Numbered from the stretch's first letter, positions 31,030 through 40,590 are shown. The stretch is DNA of 64,000 bases from Halopseudomonas salegens (GCF_900105655.1 NZ_LT629787.1:2232001-2296000), one strand, 5' to 3'. The notes: generated by a model not told the origin, from the sequence alone. Numbers and translations are program-made.

Positions 31030-31570
31030 AAAAATCTGTCGTGGCCAGTTCAGGCGGGGCCTTGCGCTGACCCAGGCACTGCCCCAGATACAAGAACGCA
31101 ATAACCTGCTCGTTATCCGCCAGGCCCAATCCCTTGCGGACCACCGGGTGGTAGGCCATCTCGCCAGTACGCCAGACCGCACCGAGATCCAGCGCATGCG
31201 CGGCCACCAGCATATTGCTGACGGCCGCGCCACAGGCCAGATCCTGCTCTGACGCCGGAACCTTGGGGTGCGACTGACGGCAGCTGATAGCAACAATGAT
31301 CATCGGCGCACGCAGCGGTTGTCGGCGCAGCTTGTCTTGCCGCTCGGTTGACAGCTCCGGCTCATCATGCAGCGCTGCCTGAACAAAGAGCTCACCCAGT
31401 TGCTCCAGCCCCGGCTGTTCCAGCACCAGAAAACGCCAGGGACGCAACCAGGCATGATCAGGCGCACGCAGCGCTGCCTTGAACAACTGCTCTCGCTGCT
31501 CGGGGCTTGGCGCCGGGCCCGTCAGGCGAGGTACAGAAACGCGCCCATGCAAAGCGTGCAGCGCATCCAT
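30998..31570 (-). CDS. YdjA-like nitroreductase family protein
   Basis: A flavin-dependent nitroreductase-fold protein of 190 residues. Recognisable parts are KAALRAPDHAWLRPWRF near the N-terminus, the CGAAVSNMLVAAHALDLGAVW helix split by the dimer core, and LYLGQC near the C-terminus. YdjA-type proteins bind FMN and use NAD(P)H; natural substrates are unknown. The start shares one base with the upstream AraC-type gene stop, so they form an operon. The 3' end overlaps the sensor kinase gene. Confidence 0.87.
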   Translation of the reverse strand: MDALHALHGRVSVPRLTGPAPSPEQREQLFKAALRAPDHAWLRPWRFLVLEQPGLEQLGELFVQAALHDEPELSTERQDKLRRQPLRAPMIIVAISCRQSHPKVPASEQDLACGAAVSNMLVAAHALDLGAVWRTGEMAYHPVVRKGLGLADNEQVIAFLYLGQCLGQRKAPPELATTDFFTPWSGPAAG

Positions 31571-32604
31571 CAGGCCTCCTTGGGATTGGGTGAATTCAGA
31601 TGTTGCTCACGGTACTGACCGGGGGGCACAGCATACCAGCGCCGGAAAGCGCGGAAAAAGTTGCTCGGGTCGGCAAACCCCAGCAGATAGGCAATTTCCA
31701 GCAGCGTCAGTTCCGGTTCGGCCAGATACTGCAGTGCCAGCTCCCGCCGCGTGTCATCCAGCAGCTGCTGATAACTGGTGCCCTCCTCCTGCAGACGGCG
31801 CTGCAAGGTACGCGTACTCATGCGCATCGCTTCGGCCACCGCATCACGCTTGGGTTCACCCTGAGGCAACAGCCGGCAGAGCGTTTGCCGGGCCTGATGG
31901 GTAACCCGGTTCTGGGCAAACTGCGCCAGGTACTCGCTGGCCATATGATCATGCATCTGCGCCAGGCGGTCGTTGCCGCTGGATAGCTGCTTGTTCACTT
32001 CGGCGCGATCAAAAACCAGGGCATATTCGGTGCTGGAAAAAACCAGCGGGCAGCCAAAAAGGGTTTCATAGGGCACCGCATCAGCGGGTGCCGGAGCAGC
32101 AAAACGGGCCTGCTGCGGCACCAGCTCGCGTCCGGTCATCCAGCGGCAGAACGCCAGAAGGTAGGCCATGGCGGCTTCGTGAACCTGACTGGGAACCGGC
32201 AACTGGTCACCATGGAATGCCAGCACCAGTGCTACCTGTTGCGGTTCCAGACGCAAATCCAGATCCGATGACTCACCCATGATGCGTTGAAAACGCACGA
32301 TGCGTTTGAACGCCTCGAGCAGACTCGGGCTGGACATCATGGCATAGCCAACCAGGTTGAAATACGCTGGTCTTACCACCCGGGCCAGATTCAGCCCCAG
32401 GGCCGGATTACCGCTGCGCTGCACCGCCAAATGCCAGAGCCGGGTCATCATGTCCTGCTCGAAACGTGCTTCCGGCTCGCGCAAGAGGCGCTTGTCCAGC
32501 CCGACATCAGTGCACAACTGCCCGGTATCCAGCCCCTCCAGGCGCATGGCCTCGAGCACCGCACTGGCCCAGCTTGATGAAGTGGTACGCAAATAAGCAG
32601 GCAT
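31570..32604 (-). CDS. AraC family transcriptional regulator (Arabinose_bd-type N-terminus)
   Basis: A 344-residue regulator. The N-terminal two thirds match the ligand-sensing region of the OruR/ArgR-like and GbdR-distinct AraC group (FNLVGYAMMSSPSLLEAF). The C-terminal 100 residues are an AraC helix-turn-helix pair, with AMRMSTRTLQRRLQEEGTS and IAYLLGFADPSNFFRAFRRW. The ATG at 32604 has a GAGGAG site. Coupled by a one-base overlap to the nitroreductase gene, which may be under its control; the inducer is unknown. Confidence 0.9.
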   Translation of the reverse strand: MPAYLRTTSSSWASAVLEAMRLEGLDTGQLCTDVGLDKRLLREPEARFEQDMMTRLWHLAVQRSGNPALGLNLARVVRPAYFNLVGYAMMSSPSLLEAFKRIVRFQRIMGESSDLDLRLEPQQVALVLAFHGDQLPVPSQVHEAAMAYLLAFCRWMTGRELVPQQARFAAPAPADAVPYETLFGCPLVFSSTEYALVFDRAEVNKQLSSGNDRLAQMHDHMASEYLAQFAQNRVTHQARQTLCRLLPQGEPKRDAVAEAMRMSTRTLQRRLQEEGTSYQQLLDDTRRELALQYLAEPELTLLEIAYLLGFADPSNFFRAFRRWYAVPPGQYREQHLNSPNPKEA

Positions 32605-32802
32605 CTTGGTAACCGGTTCTCCTCCACACCCTCTGCATGATTGCAGGGGCAAAATATGCAACCAAGCATAGTGCAAAGCCGGTCGCGACAACACCCGGCC
32701 GGCAAAGTCAGTCTGCTGGCACGCTGGGCCAGTGCAGCCGGCCATAAATTGGCTAAGGTGCGCTTCTGGACTAACCTGATATGCAACCTACAAGGAGTTT
32801 TC

Positions 32803-33138
32803 ATGACCGAGACCAGCTCTCAAGCAGCCAGCGAACTACCGGCATTCAGCTCCTTTGCCGAGTTTTACCCCTATTACCTCAGCGAACACAGCAACGATAC
32901 CAGCCGTCGTCTGCACTACGTGGGCAGCTGCCTGGTGCTGTTGATTCTCGCCGCGGTTCTCCTCAGCCAGAACTTCTGGTGGTTGCTGGCACTGCCTGTC
33001 GTCGGCTACGGATTTGCCTGGGTTGGCCATTTTTTCTTCGAGAAAAACAAGCCGGCTACCTTCAAGTATCCGCTGTACAGCTTCATGGGTGACTGGGTCA
33101 TGCTGCGTGATGCGCTTACCGGACGCATCCGCTTCTGA
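32803..33138 (+). CDS. DUF962 (Mpo1-like) membrane protein
   Basis: A 111-residue DUF962 family protein with the diagnostic pattern FYPYYLSEHSNDTSRRLHYVG, where the first His and the later His in VGHFFFEKNKPATF are conserved. Two hydrophobic helices lie at about residues 45-75. The yeast relative Mpo1 is an Fe-dependent dioxygenase in fatty-acid alpha-oxidation; whether the bacterial protein does the same is unknown. The ATG at 32803 has an AAGGAG site. Confidence 0.88.
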   Translation: MTETSSQAASELPAFSSFAEFYPYYLSEHSNDTSRRLHYVGSCLVLLILAAVLLSQNFWWLLALPVVGYGFAWVGHFFFEKNKPATFKYPLYSFMGDWVMLRDALTGRIRF

Positions 33139-33151
33139 TCGGGTGCGCGAT

Positions 33152-33167
33152 TGTCAGCCCGCTGACA
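33152..33167. other. inverted repeat downstream of the DUF962 gene
   Basis: A 16-bp near-gapless palindrome (TGTCAGCC/CGCTGACA) lies 14 bp after the DUF962 stop and about 66 bp before the HD-domain gene. It could be an operator for the latter or a 3'-end hairpin; no T tract follows. Confidence 0.35.
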
Positions 33168-33232
33168 GTCGCCTACCCCGTGCTCGTCTAGACTGCACCC
33201 TGCTCTGATAATAAAACCCGCAGGAGACAACC

Positions 33233-33817
33233 ATGGGCAAGCACGAACAGGCCACCTTTACCGCCATGCAGGAAGGCACAGCAGAAGACTGGCAGATCAT
33301 CTCCACGCACTTCCGGGACTTTGCCCGCGAATTGCCGGATCGCATTCTCAGCCACCTCAAGCTGCTTGATGGCGACTTTGGCGGTTTCCCGATTGATCGC
33401 CTGGAGCACTCTCTGCAAACCGCTACCCGCGCCCACCGCGACGGTCGGGATGAGGAGTACGTAGTCTGTGCCCTGCTGCACGATATTGGCGACACCCTGG
33501 GCTCCTACAATCATCCGGACATTGCCGCCGCCATCCTCAAACCCTTCGTCAGCGAAGAGAACCTGTGGATGGTCGAAAAGCATGGCGTTTTCCAGGGCTA
33601 CTACTTCTTTCATCACCTGGGCATGGATCGGCACCTGCGGGATCAGTTCAAGGATCACCCGCTGTATGCCTATACCGCTGAATTCTGCGCCAAATACGAC
33701 GCGACGGCCTTTGATCCGGACTACGCCTCTGAATCGCTGGAATTCTTTGAGCCCATGCTGCGCCGGGTATTTGCTCGACCACGCAATTCCATGTACGCCA
33801 AGGCAAGCGCTGAATAG
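33233..33817 (+). CDS. HD-domain protein resembling PhnZ-type diiron oxygenases
   Basis: A 194-residue HD-superfamily protein. Metal-binding features are RLEHSLQTATRA (His and, before it, Glu), ALLHDIGD (His-Asp), and a later HHLG. The LEHSLQ...LLHDxG layout resembles PhnZ, a mixed-valent diiron oxygenase that breaks 2-aminoethylphosphonate derivatives, more than it does ordinary HD phosphohydrolases. No phosphonate genes are nearby. An oxygenase role is therefore inference; a phosphohydrolase activity remains possible. The start at 33233 has an AGGAG site. Confidence 0.75.
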   Translation: MGKHEQATFTAMQEGTAEDWQIISTHFRDFARELPDRILSHLKLLDGDFGGFPIDRLEHSLQTATRAHRDGRDEEYVVCALLHDIGDTLGSYNHPDIAAAILKPFVSEENLWMVEKHGVFQGYYFFHHLGMDRHLRDQFKDHPLYAYTAEFCAKYDATAFDPDYASESLEFFEPMLRRVFARPRNSMYAKASAE

Positions 33818-33848
33818 CACAGCGCTTTACTTTCCGCCCTGACATATT

Positions 33849-33880
33849 ATGATCGCTCGAGGACTTCTCGGGGCGATCAT
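33849..33880. other. hairpin between HD-domain gene and cyaB
   Basis: ATGATCGC (33849-33856) and GCGATCAT (33873-33880) form a perfect 8-bp stem. Inside the 16-base loop CGAG/CTCG can pair further. It lies 31 bp after the HD gene stop and 34 bp before the cyaB start, and could be a terminator without T tract, a leader structure of cyaB, or an operator. Confidence 0.4.
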
Positions 33881-33913
33881 GGCCCCTGCCCATGGCACGG
33901 GAACCAGATAATA

Positions 33914-35293
33914 ATGTCAATCAATAGCCGCATACACCCGGTCAAGCCACCGATGGAGGGGTACCACTCCCGAACGCTGGCTTACCTCTGCGTCGCCATT
34001 ACCTTTACTGCCCTGGGCGTCCAGCGTGGTTTCGATCTGCAGCACCTGGTCGTTATTGCCTACTGCCTGATCTTTCCGCATCTGCTGCGCTGGTTGCTGG
34101 CCCGATTCAGCGCCGACAATCTGCGTCGTGGCGGCTTGATCGCACTCGCGGTGGATGCGCTGCAAACCGGCATACTGATCACACTAAGCCTGTACAACCT
34201 GGTGCCCAGCCTGGTGTTTCTGCTGTTGATCAGCTTTGCCAGCAGCATAATCGGCGGGACCTTGTACCTGGGGATCGGCTGGTTGCTGGCACTGCTCGGC
34301 TTGCTTGGCTCAAGCCTGTTGCTGATGCCGTCACCGCAGATAGACACCAGCCTGACAGTGATGCTGGCCAGCCTGCTGAGTCTCAGTGTGTTTATCGTGA
34401 TTACCGCCGTCTACGTCTATCAACAAGGACGCAACCTGGAAAAAGCGCGCCGGGCCATCGGCGCCGAACAGGAACGCAGTGCCCGGTTGGCGAGCAACCT
34501 GTCGCGCTACCTGTCTCCTCAGGTCTGGGAATCGATCTTTTCCGGCCAGCGCACGGTGACGCTGGAAACCCGTCGCAAGAAAATGACCGTGTTCTTCTCG
34601 GATATTCGCGGCTTTACCGAACTGGCCGAGGAGATGGAGGCAGAGGCCCTGACCGATCTGCTCAATCACTATCTCAATGAAATGGCGAAGATTGCCCTTG
34701 AATATGGCGGCACCATCGATAAATTCATCGGCGACTGCGTGATGATTTTCTTTGGTGACCCGGTCAGCAAAGGCGCCAAGGAAGATGCCGAAGCCGCCGT
34801 TGCCATGGCCATTGCCATGCGCAAGCACATGAAAGTGCTACGCCAGCAGTGGCGAACCCGCGGCATCACTCGTCCGCTGGAAATCCGCATGGGCCTGAGT
34901 ACCGGTTATTGCACCGTGGGTAATTTTGGCGCCAATACGCGGATGGATTACACCATTATCGGCCGCGAGGTGAACCTCGCCAGCCGACTGGAAAATGCCG
35001 CCGAATCCGGCGAAATCCTGGTTTCACACCAGACCTGGTCACTGGTCAAGGACCGCGTCATGTGTCGCGACAAGGGCGAAATCAGCGTCAAGGGCTTTTC
35101 CCGCCCGGTGCAGGTCTATCAGGTCGTCGGCCTGCGCAGTGAGCTGGGCGCGGCCCCCAGCTACCTGGAAGAAGAGCTGCCCGGCTTTTCGATGTATCTG
35201 GATACCAACAACATCCGCAATTACGACAAGGATGAAATTGTCAAAACCCTGGAACAAGCTGCACGTAAACTGCGCGACAAGGTGATTATCTGA
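33914..35293 (+). CDS. cyaB: class III adenylate cyclase with MASE2 sensor, CyaB-like
   Basis: Membrane adenylate cyclase of 459 residues. The N-terminal about 170 residues form a MASE2 domain with several hydrophobic helices. The cyclase domain follows from about residue 215, with metal site VFFSDIRGFTELAEE, the FIGDCVMIFFGDP segment and the GLSTGYCTVGNFG plus REVNLASRLE blocks. In P. aeruginosa the matching protein makes the cAMP that drives Vfr and virulence genes. The ATG at 33914 has only a weak ribosome site. Confidence 0.92.
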   Translation: MSINSRIHPVKPPMEGYHSRTLAYLCVAITFTALGVQRGFDLQHLVVIAYCLIFPHLLRWLLARFSADNLRRGGLIALAVDALQTGILITLSLYNLVPSLVFLLLISFASSIIGGTLYLGIGWLLALLGLLGSSLLLMPSPQIDTSLTVMLASLLSLSVFIVITAVYVYQQGRNLEKARRAIGAEQERSARLASNLSRYLSPQVWESIFSGQRTVTLETRRKKMTVFFSDIRGFTELAEEMEAEALTDLLNHYLNEMAKIALEYGGTIDKFIGDCVMIFFGDPVSKGAKEDAEAAVAMAIAMRKHMKVLRQQWRTRGITRPLEIRMGLSTGYCTVGNFGANTRMDYTIIGREVNLASRLENAAESGEILVSHQTWSLVKDRVMCRDKGEISVKGFSRPVQVYQVVGLRSELGAAPSYLEEELPGFSMYLDTNNIRNYDKDEIVKTLEQAARKLRDKVII

Positions 35294-35386
35294 GCGCAGC
35301 AATCCGGGTTGCGTATTTTTGCCCTACAGTGACCCGGGCTCGTATACAATCGCCGCTGGATTCCACGTATTGCCATCGGTTTTATC

Positions 35387-37567
35387 ATGTTCAAACGCTT
35401 GCTCTGTCTACTGCTGATTTGCGCGCCACTGGCCGTCAGTGCCGAAGAACTGCGTACCGGGCTGGTCCTCTCTGGTGGGGGTGCCCGTGGCATGGCGCAT
35501 ATCGGCGTACTCAAGCAACTGGAAGCACGCAACATCCCCATTCATGCGATTGCCGGCACCAGCATGGGGGCCGTAATCGGCGGGTTGTACGCAGCCGGCT
35601 ACAACGCTGAAGAACTCGAAGAGATCGCCCTCGCCCTGGATTGGGAAAACATCCTCAGCGACAGTCCGCAACGGGAGGACATCCCCTTCCGTCGCAAGCA
35701 GGATGACCGTGATTTCCTGGTCAAATACCGCCTCTCGTTCAATCAGGGTCGTCTCAGCCTGCCGCGGGGTCTGCTGCAGGGGCAGAATCTGAGCCTAGCA
35801 CTGGAAACCCTGCTGGTGCATACCAACGAAGTCGATGATTTCGATCGGCTGCCAATTCCTTTCCGCGCCGTTGCTACCGACATCGCCAGCGGTGATTCCG
35901 TGGTCTTCCGCAGCGGCCACTTGCCTCAGGCTATCCGCGCCAGTATTGCGCTACCGGGCTTTTTCGCCCCGGTGCAAATCGATGGGCGCCTGCTGGTGGA
36001 TGGCGTATTGAGCAACAATGCGCCGATTGATGTTGCCCGTGCCATGGGGGTTGACCGGGTCATCGTGGTGGATATCGGTACACCACTGAAAACGGCTGAG
36101 GAATTGAACTCCATCGTCGACATCATGGATCAGACCACAACCCTGCTGACGCGCACCAATACCGAACGCCAGCTGGCTACCATGAGCCCCAGTGACATTC
36201 TGCTGCAGCCCCGACTGGGCGCCATGGGGTTCAGTAGCTTCAATGACATCGATCAAGCCATTGCCGCTGGCGAGCAAAGTCTGCTGGAGGCCAACTGGCA
36301 AGACTTCGCCGCACCGCTGAAACCCGGTGAGCCGGGCGGCAACCTGGCCAGCGAACGGCCACAGCGCCAGCCGGTTATCTCACGGATTGAAATCCGCAAT
36401 ACCGGCAAGGTAGACGACCAGGTGATCCGCGCCCTGATTCGACAGGACGTGAATGAGCCACTGAATATCAGCCGGCTGGAAACCGACATGGGCACCATCT
36501 ATGGCACGGATTATTTCAGCCGGGTCAATTATGAAATTGTCCACGATGATAACGACGGCAACACCCTGTTGATCCGTACGCGTGGACGGGAAACCGGCAC
36601 CGACTACCTGCGCCTTGGCCTCAGCCTGGCCGATGATTTTCGTGGCGGCAGCCAGTTCAATATTGGCGCCAGCTACCGCGTCAATGGCGTCAACCGCCTT
36701 GGTGCAGAATGGTTCAACCGCTTGCAACTGGGTAGCGATCAGCTGGTTTACAGTGAGTTCTACCAGCCACTGGACTATGGCTCGCGCTATTTCATAGCGC
36801 CCTTTATTGACGCTGAAGCACGGAATGTCGAAGTAATCGTCGACAATGACCCGGTGGTTGATTATCGCCAGCTACGCTATGGCACCGGTATCAACCTGGG
36901 CCGGCAGATCGCCAACAACGGTGAGGTTCGTCTGGGTATCTCGCGCTATCGCGGCGAGGCCAAGGTCCGTGTTGGTGACCCTGACCTGCCCTCTTTCAAC
37001 TTCAACGAAGCCTTCTACACGCTGCAAATCGACCGCGACACCCTGGACGACATCAACTTTCCGACCCGAGGCGATGAAGCCCGGCTGACTATCCGCCAGT
37101 CCGATCCGGACCTGGGCGCCGATGATCGCTACCGGCAAACGGAGTTCACCGCCCGCCGGGTCTATTCCTTCGGTCCGAACAGCTTTCAGGTCGGTGGTGG
37201 CCTGGGTCGCACCGAAAATGAAGTGGATATTGCCCAGAGCAGCTTCCTGCTGGGTGGCCCGGGCCGGTTTTCCGGCTATCGCGAGAACAGCCTGGCCGGG
37301 CAGAATTACAACCTTGCCCGCCTGGTTTATTTCCGCCGCTTGAGCAGCGATAGCTATGCCCCGCTTGGCATGCCACTGTACTTCGGGACCAGCCTGGAAT
37401 ATGGCCGGGTCTACAACAAGAGCGTGGATGGTTTTGATACCGGGTATATCAGTGCCGCGAGCATCATGATCGGTGCCGACACCTTCCTTGGCCCGCTGTT
37501 CTTCGGCCTCGGGGCCAACCAGGATGGTGACCGCGCGCTCTATATGAAACTGGGACAGACGTTCTAA
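35387..37567 (+). CDS. patatin-like phospholipase, type Vd autotransporter (PlpD-like)
   Basis: A 726-residue secreted or surface lipolytic protein. It has a signal peptide (MFKRLLCLLLICAPLAVSA). The patatin domain follows, with oxyanion motif LSGGGARGMAH, nucleophile motif GTSMG and catalytic Asp in DGVLSNNAP. A POTRA-like segment begins near residue 325 (PVISRIEIRNTGKVDDQVI). A 16-strand-type BamA/Omp85 barrel ends in the C-terminal phenylalanine (MKLGQTF). This domain order equals PlpD of P. aeruginosa. Its stop overlaps the convergent recQ stop by four bases. Confidence 0.92.
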   Translation: MFKRLLCLLLICAPLAVSAEELRTGLVLSGGGARGMAHIGVLKQLEARNIPIHAIAGTSMGAVIGGLYAAGYNAEELEEIALALDWENILSDSPQREDIPFRRKQDDRDFLVKYRLSFNQGRLSLPRGLLQGQNLSLALETLLVHTNEVDDFDRLPIPFRAVATDIASGDSVVFRSGHLPQAIRASIALPGFFAPVQIDGRLLVDGVLSNNAPIDVARAMGVDRVIVVDIGTPLKTAEELNSIVDIMDQTTTLLTRTNTERQLATMSPSDILLQPRLGAMGFSSFNDIDQAIAAGEQSLLEANWQDFAAPLKPGEPGGNLASERPQRQPVISRIEIRNTGKVDDQVIRALIRQDVNEPLNISRLETDMGTIYGTDYFSRVNYEIVHDDNDGNTLLIRTRGRETGTDYLRLGLSLADDFRGGSQFNIGASYRVNGVNRLGAEWFNRLQLGSDQLVYSEFYQPLDYGSRYFIAPFIDAEARNVEVIVDNDPVVDYRQLRYGTGINLGRQIANNGEVRLGISRYRGEAKVRVGDPDLPSFNFNEAFYTLQIDRDTLDDINFPTRGDEARLTIRQSDPDLGADDRYRQTEFTARRVYSFGPNSFQVGGGLGRTENEVDIAQSSFLLGGPGRFSGYRENSLAGQNYNLARLVYFRRLSSDSYAPLGMPLYFGTSLEYGRVYNKSVDGFDTGYISAASIMIGADTFLGPLFFGLGANQDGDRALYMKLGQTF

Positions 37568-39705
37568 CCGGCAATTTCCAGCTCCAGCGCAGCGCGGATA
37601 CACAGCAGCTCGCCTTCCTGCAACGCCAGGCCATCCCGCCCGGGCAAGTTGCGTACGCCGGGCAAATGCTCTTCGCCTGCCGCCAGGAAAAGATCCTGCG
37701 CTTCCTCAATCACGGCCTGCGGCGCCTCGACGACCTGCTCCAACGCAAGATCACCCTGACGCACCAGGCGCGCCAGTTCATGCCAGGTATCCTTGCTGCT
37801 CAGGCCCAGCTGACGGCTGATCTGCTCTGCGCCCATACCCGCGAGCACCAAGGCCTGGACTTCCTGACCCCGGGCCAGGCGGGACTCATCCTCTGCATTC
37901 GCCGCCGCCCCACTGCCGTCCAGCAAGACCTGCAGGAAATCAGCACCATAGCGCTCCAGCTTGTGCGCACCAATGCCACTGACATGCCCCATATCCTGCA
38001 AACTGCCCGGCCGCTGGCGCAGCATATCCACCAGCGTGGAATCCGGAAAAATCACATAAGGCGGCACGCCATGCTCTTCCGCCAGACGTTTGCGCAGCGC
38101 ACGCAGGGCTTCCCACAGGGGCTTGTCGGCATCGGCCACCACCGCCCGCTCACTGCCACGGCTCGGCAAGGGTGCCGAACGCGCCGCATCCTTGCGCAAT
38201 GCCAGCGTTTCTTCACCACGCAGCAAGGGGCGGCAGGATTCATCCAGCCGCAGACTGCCATAGCCATCCAGATCCACCTCAACCAGACGGCGAGCAATCA
38301 ACTGACGGAATACCGAACGCCACTCGATCTCGTTGAACTGCTTGCCAATGCCATAGGTTGAGAGGTGCTGGTGACCGGCAGTGCGAATCTTTTCGTTATC
38401 GCGCCCAAGCAGAATATCCACCAGGTGGCCCACTCCGTAGCGCTGACCACTGCGATAGATGGTCGATAGCGCCATACGCGCCGCCTCACTGCCATCCCAG
38501 GTCGCCACTGGCTCGCGGCAATTATCGCAATAGCCACATGGCTCCGGCATGTCATCACCAAAATAACTCAACAGCGATTGCCGCCGACAACTGGTCAGTT
38601 CGCACAGGGCCAGCATGGCATCCAGCTTGTGGCGTTCGATACGTTTGTGCCGCTCATCACCGTCCGAATTGGCCATGATCTGATTGAGCATCAGTACATC
38701 CTGCAGACCGTAAGCCATCCAGGCATCCGCCGGCAGGCCATCACGCCCGGCACGGCCGGTTTCCTGATAATAGGCCTCGACACTTTTCGGCAAATCCAGG
38801 TGAGCCACAAAACGCACATTGGACTTGTCGATACCCATGCCAAAGGCAATGGTCGCCACCATGATCAGCCCTTCCTCGTTGAGAAAACGCTTCTGGTGCA
38901 GCGCCCGCAATTCCGACGACAGCCCGGCATGGTACGGCAGCGCCGGCCACCCCTGTTGCGACAGCCACTGGGCGGTATCTTCCACCTTCTTGCGCGACAG
39001 GCAATATACGATCCCGGCGTTGCCCTTGTGCTGGCCAAGAAACTGCTGCAGCTGCTGCCGCGGCTTGTCCTTGGGCACAATGCGATAGAAGATATTCGGT
39101 CGATCAAAACCGGAGACAAAGCAAGCCGCCTGCTGCAAATGCAGACGCTGAATGATTTCCTCACGTGTGCGCTCATCGGCGGTCGCCGTCAGCGCCATGC
39201 GCGGTACCTGCGGGAACAGGCTATCCAGTTGTCCCAGTTGCAGGTATTCCGGACGAAAATCATGCCCCCACTGGGATACACAGTGCGCCTCATCAATGGC
39301 AAACAGGGCAATATTCAGGCTCTGCAGGAAATTCAGGGTGCGCGGTTTCAGCAGGCGTTCAGGTGCCAGATAGAGAAAATCCAGCTCGCCCTGGCGCAGC
39401 GCCCGGGCAATCTCGCGCTGGGCCTGTTCATCCAGCGTTGAATTCAGCGCCGCGGCGCGCAAGCCCAATTCATTCAGGGTCGCGACCTGGTCATCCATCA
39501 AGGCAATCAGCGGTGACACCACCACACAAAGCCCGTCACGCAGCAGCCCGGGGATCTGGTAACACAACGACTTGCCGCCACCGGTCGGCATCAACACCAG
39601 GGCATCACCGCCCTGCATCACCTGATCAATGATATCCGCCTGTTGGCCTCGAAAGGCGTCATAACCAAAGACTGCCTGCAGTTTGTCCAATGCTTGCGCG
39701 CGCAT
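37564..39705 (-). CDS. recQ: ATP-dependent DNA helicase RecQ
   Basis: 3'-5' DNA helicase for recombination and repair, 713 residues. Walker A is TGGGKSLCYQ and Walker B/DEAH is AIDEAHCVSQWGHDFRPEY. The zinc-binding cysteines are in CELTSCRR and EPCGYCDNC. The RQC winged helix follows, and an HRDC domain (LWEALRALRKRLAEEHGVPP) starts near residue 525. The final 100 residues are a helix-turn-helix-like extension beyond the usual 610-residue length. The ATG at 39705 has a GGGAG site. Confidence 0.96.
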   Translation of the reverse strand: MRAQALDKLQAVFGYDAFRGQQADIIDQVMQGGDALVLMPTGGGKSLCYQIPGLLRDGLCVVVSPLIALMDDQVATLNELGLRAAALNSTLDEQAQREIARALRQGELDFLYLAPERLLKPRTLNFLQSLNIALFAIDEAHCVSQWGHDFRPEYLQLGQLDSLFPQVPRMALTATADERTREEIIQRLHLQQAACFVSGFDRPNIFYRIVPKDKPRQQLQQFLGQHKGNAGIVYCLSRKKVEDTAQWLSQQGWPALPYHAGLSSELRALHQKRFLNEEGLIMVATIAFGMGIDKSNVRFVAHLDLPKSVEAYYQETGRAGRDGLPADAWMAYGLQDVLMLNQIMANSDGDERHKRIERHKLDAMLALCELTSCRRQSLLSYFGDDMPEPCGYCDNCREPVATWDGSEAARMALSTIYRSGQRYGVGHLVDILLGRDNEKIRTAGHQHLSTYGIGKQFNEIEWRSVFRQLIARRLVEVDLDGYGSLRLDESCRPLLRGEETLALRKDAARSAPLPSRGSERAVVADADKPLWEALRALRKRLAEEHGVPPYVIFPDSTLVDMLRQRPGSLQDMGHVSGIGAHKLERYGADFLQVLLDGSGAAANAEDESRLARGQEVQALVLAGMGAEQISRQLGLSSKDTWHELARLVRQGDLALEQVVEAPQAVIEEAQDLFLAAGEEHLPGVRNLPGRDGLALQEGELLCIRAALELEIAG

Positions 39706-39903
39706 GCCGCTCCCGGAGCCGTATCGAATTTAATCGGCCAGTATACCAGCCCGGCCCCGACGACCCAGTGAAAAGGGGCTATAGTTCTTCGAGAAGCACA
39801 TTATTGGGTCGACAGCAGGCGGCATCAATCATTGCTTATCGTCAACGACAAAACACCAACTGCCAGTTACAATGGCGGCCATTGTCACAGTCGAGGTATA
39901 CCC

Positions 39904-40491
39904 ATGTCATTCGCCAGCCAACTCGCCCAGCTAGAGCAGTTTCTTGATGCCGATGATCTGCACGATGAAGCGCTTGATTATATGGCCGGTCATGGCTATC
40001 TGACCGCGCTGGCCATCAGCCCGGTAGAAGTACCGGATGACGAGTGGCTGGAAGAGCTGTTTGCCGAGCAACCGAACTACCAGGATACCGAGCAACAGGC
40101 ACTGATCGAAGGCACCCTGCGCGAACTCAAAACCCGCCTCGGCAGCGAGCTGGCCAGCGACGAAGCCCTGGACATGCCCTGTGATCTGTATTTGGGTGAC
40201 GAAGCCGATCTGTCGGATATTCGCAGCTGGTGTGTCGGCTTCATGGAAGGCGTCTTCATGCGTGAAGAAGACTGGTTCGCCCGCGACGAAGAAACCGTCA
40301 GCGAGTTGTTGCTGCCCATCATGGTCGGTTCCGGCCTGTTCGACGATCAGCCCGAGTTTGTCGAAATCAATCAGGATGCCGACATGGTCGATGACATGCT
40401 CGAACACATCCCCGACGTACTGACCCAGCTCTTCCTGCTCTTCCACGCCCCGGAAGACAAGCCGAAGCCGGCGCTGCTGTCACGGCGTTGA
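39904..40491 (+). CDS. UPF0149 (YecA/YgfB-like) family protein
   Basis: A 195-residue acidic, helical protein of the UPF0149 family. It shows the family landmarks MAGHGYLTALAISP near the start and WCVGFMEGVF in the middle. Function is not established; the YgfB relative in P. aeruginosa affects ampDh3 regulation, but this protein is a different branch. The ATG at 39904 has a CGAGG site. The 198-bp gap to recQ holds both promoters; a TTACAAT sequence near 39876 may be a -10. Confidence 0.88.
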   Translation: MSFASQLAQLEQFLDADDLHDEALDYMAGHGYLTALAISPVEVPDDEWLEELFAEQPNYQDTEQQALIEGTLRELKTRLGSELASDEALDMPCDLYLGDEADLSDIRSWCVGFMEGVFMREEDWFARDEETVSELLLPIMVGSGLFDDQPEFVEINQDADMVDDMLEHIPDVLTQLFLLFHAPEDKPKPALLSRR

Positions 40492-40510
40492 AGCTCCAGG
40501 CAGAAGAAAA

Positions 40511-40531
40511 CGGCGCAGCAAAACTGCGCCC
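40511..40531 (-). terminator. terminator between convergent UPF0149 and PAS-GGDEF-EAL genes
   Basis: GGCGCAG (40512-40518) and CTGCGCC (40524-40530) form a 7-bp stem with loop CAAAA. Read on the minus strand the stem is followed by a T-rich run (GTTTTCTTCT), so it fits termination of the PAS-GGDEF-EAL transcript; A-richness on the other side may help the plus strand too. Confidence 0.7.
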
Positions 40532-40590
40532 GTTGGAAGCCTTGTAGTCCATCACCGCTTAGATTGAACAGGAAGCTGCCGAGTGCAGCT

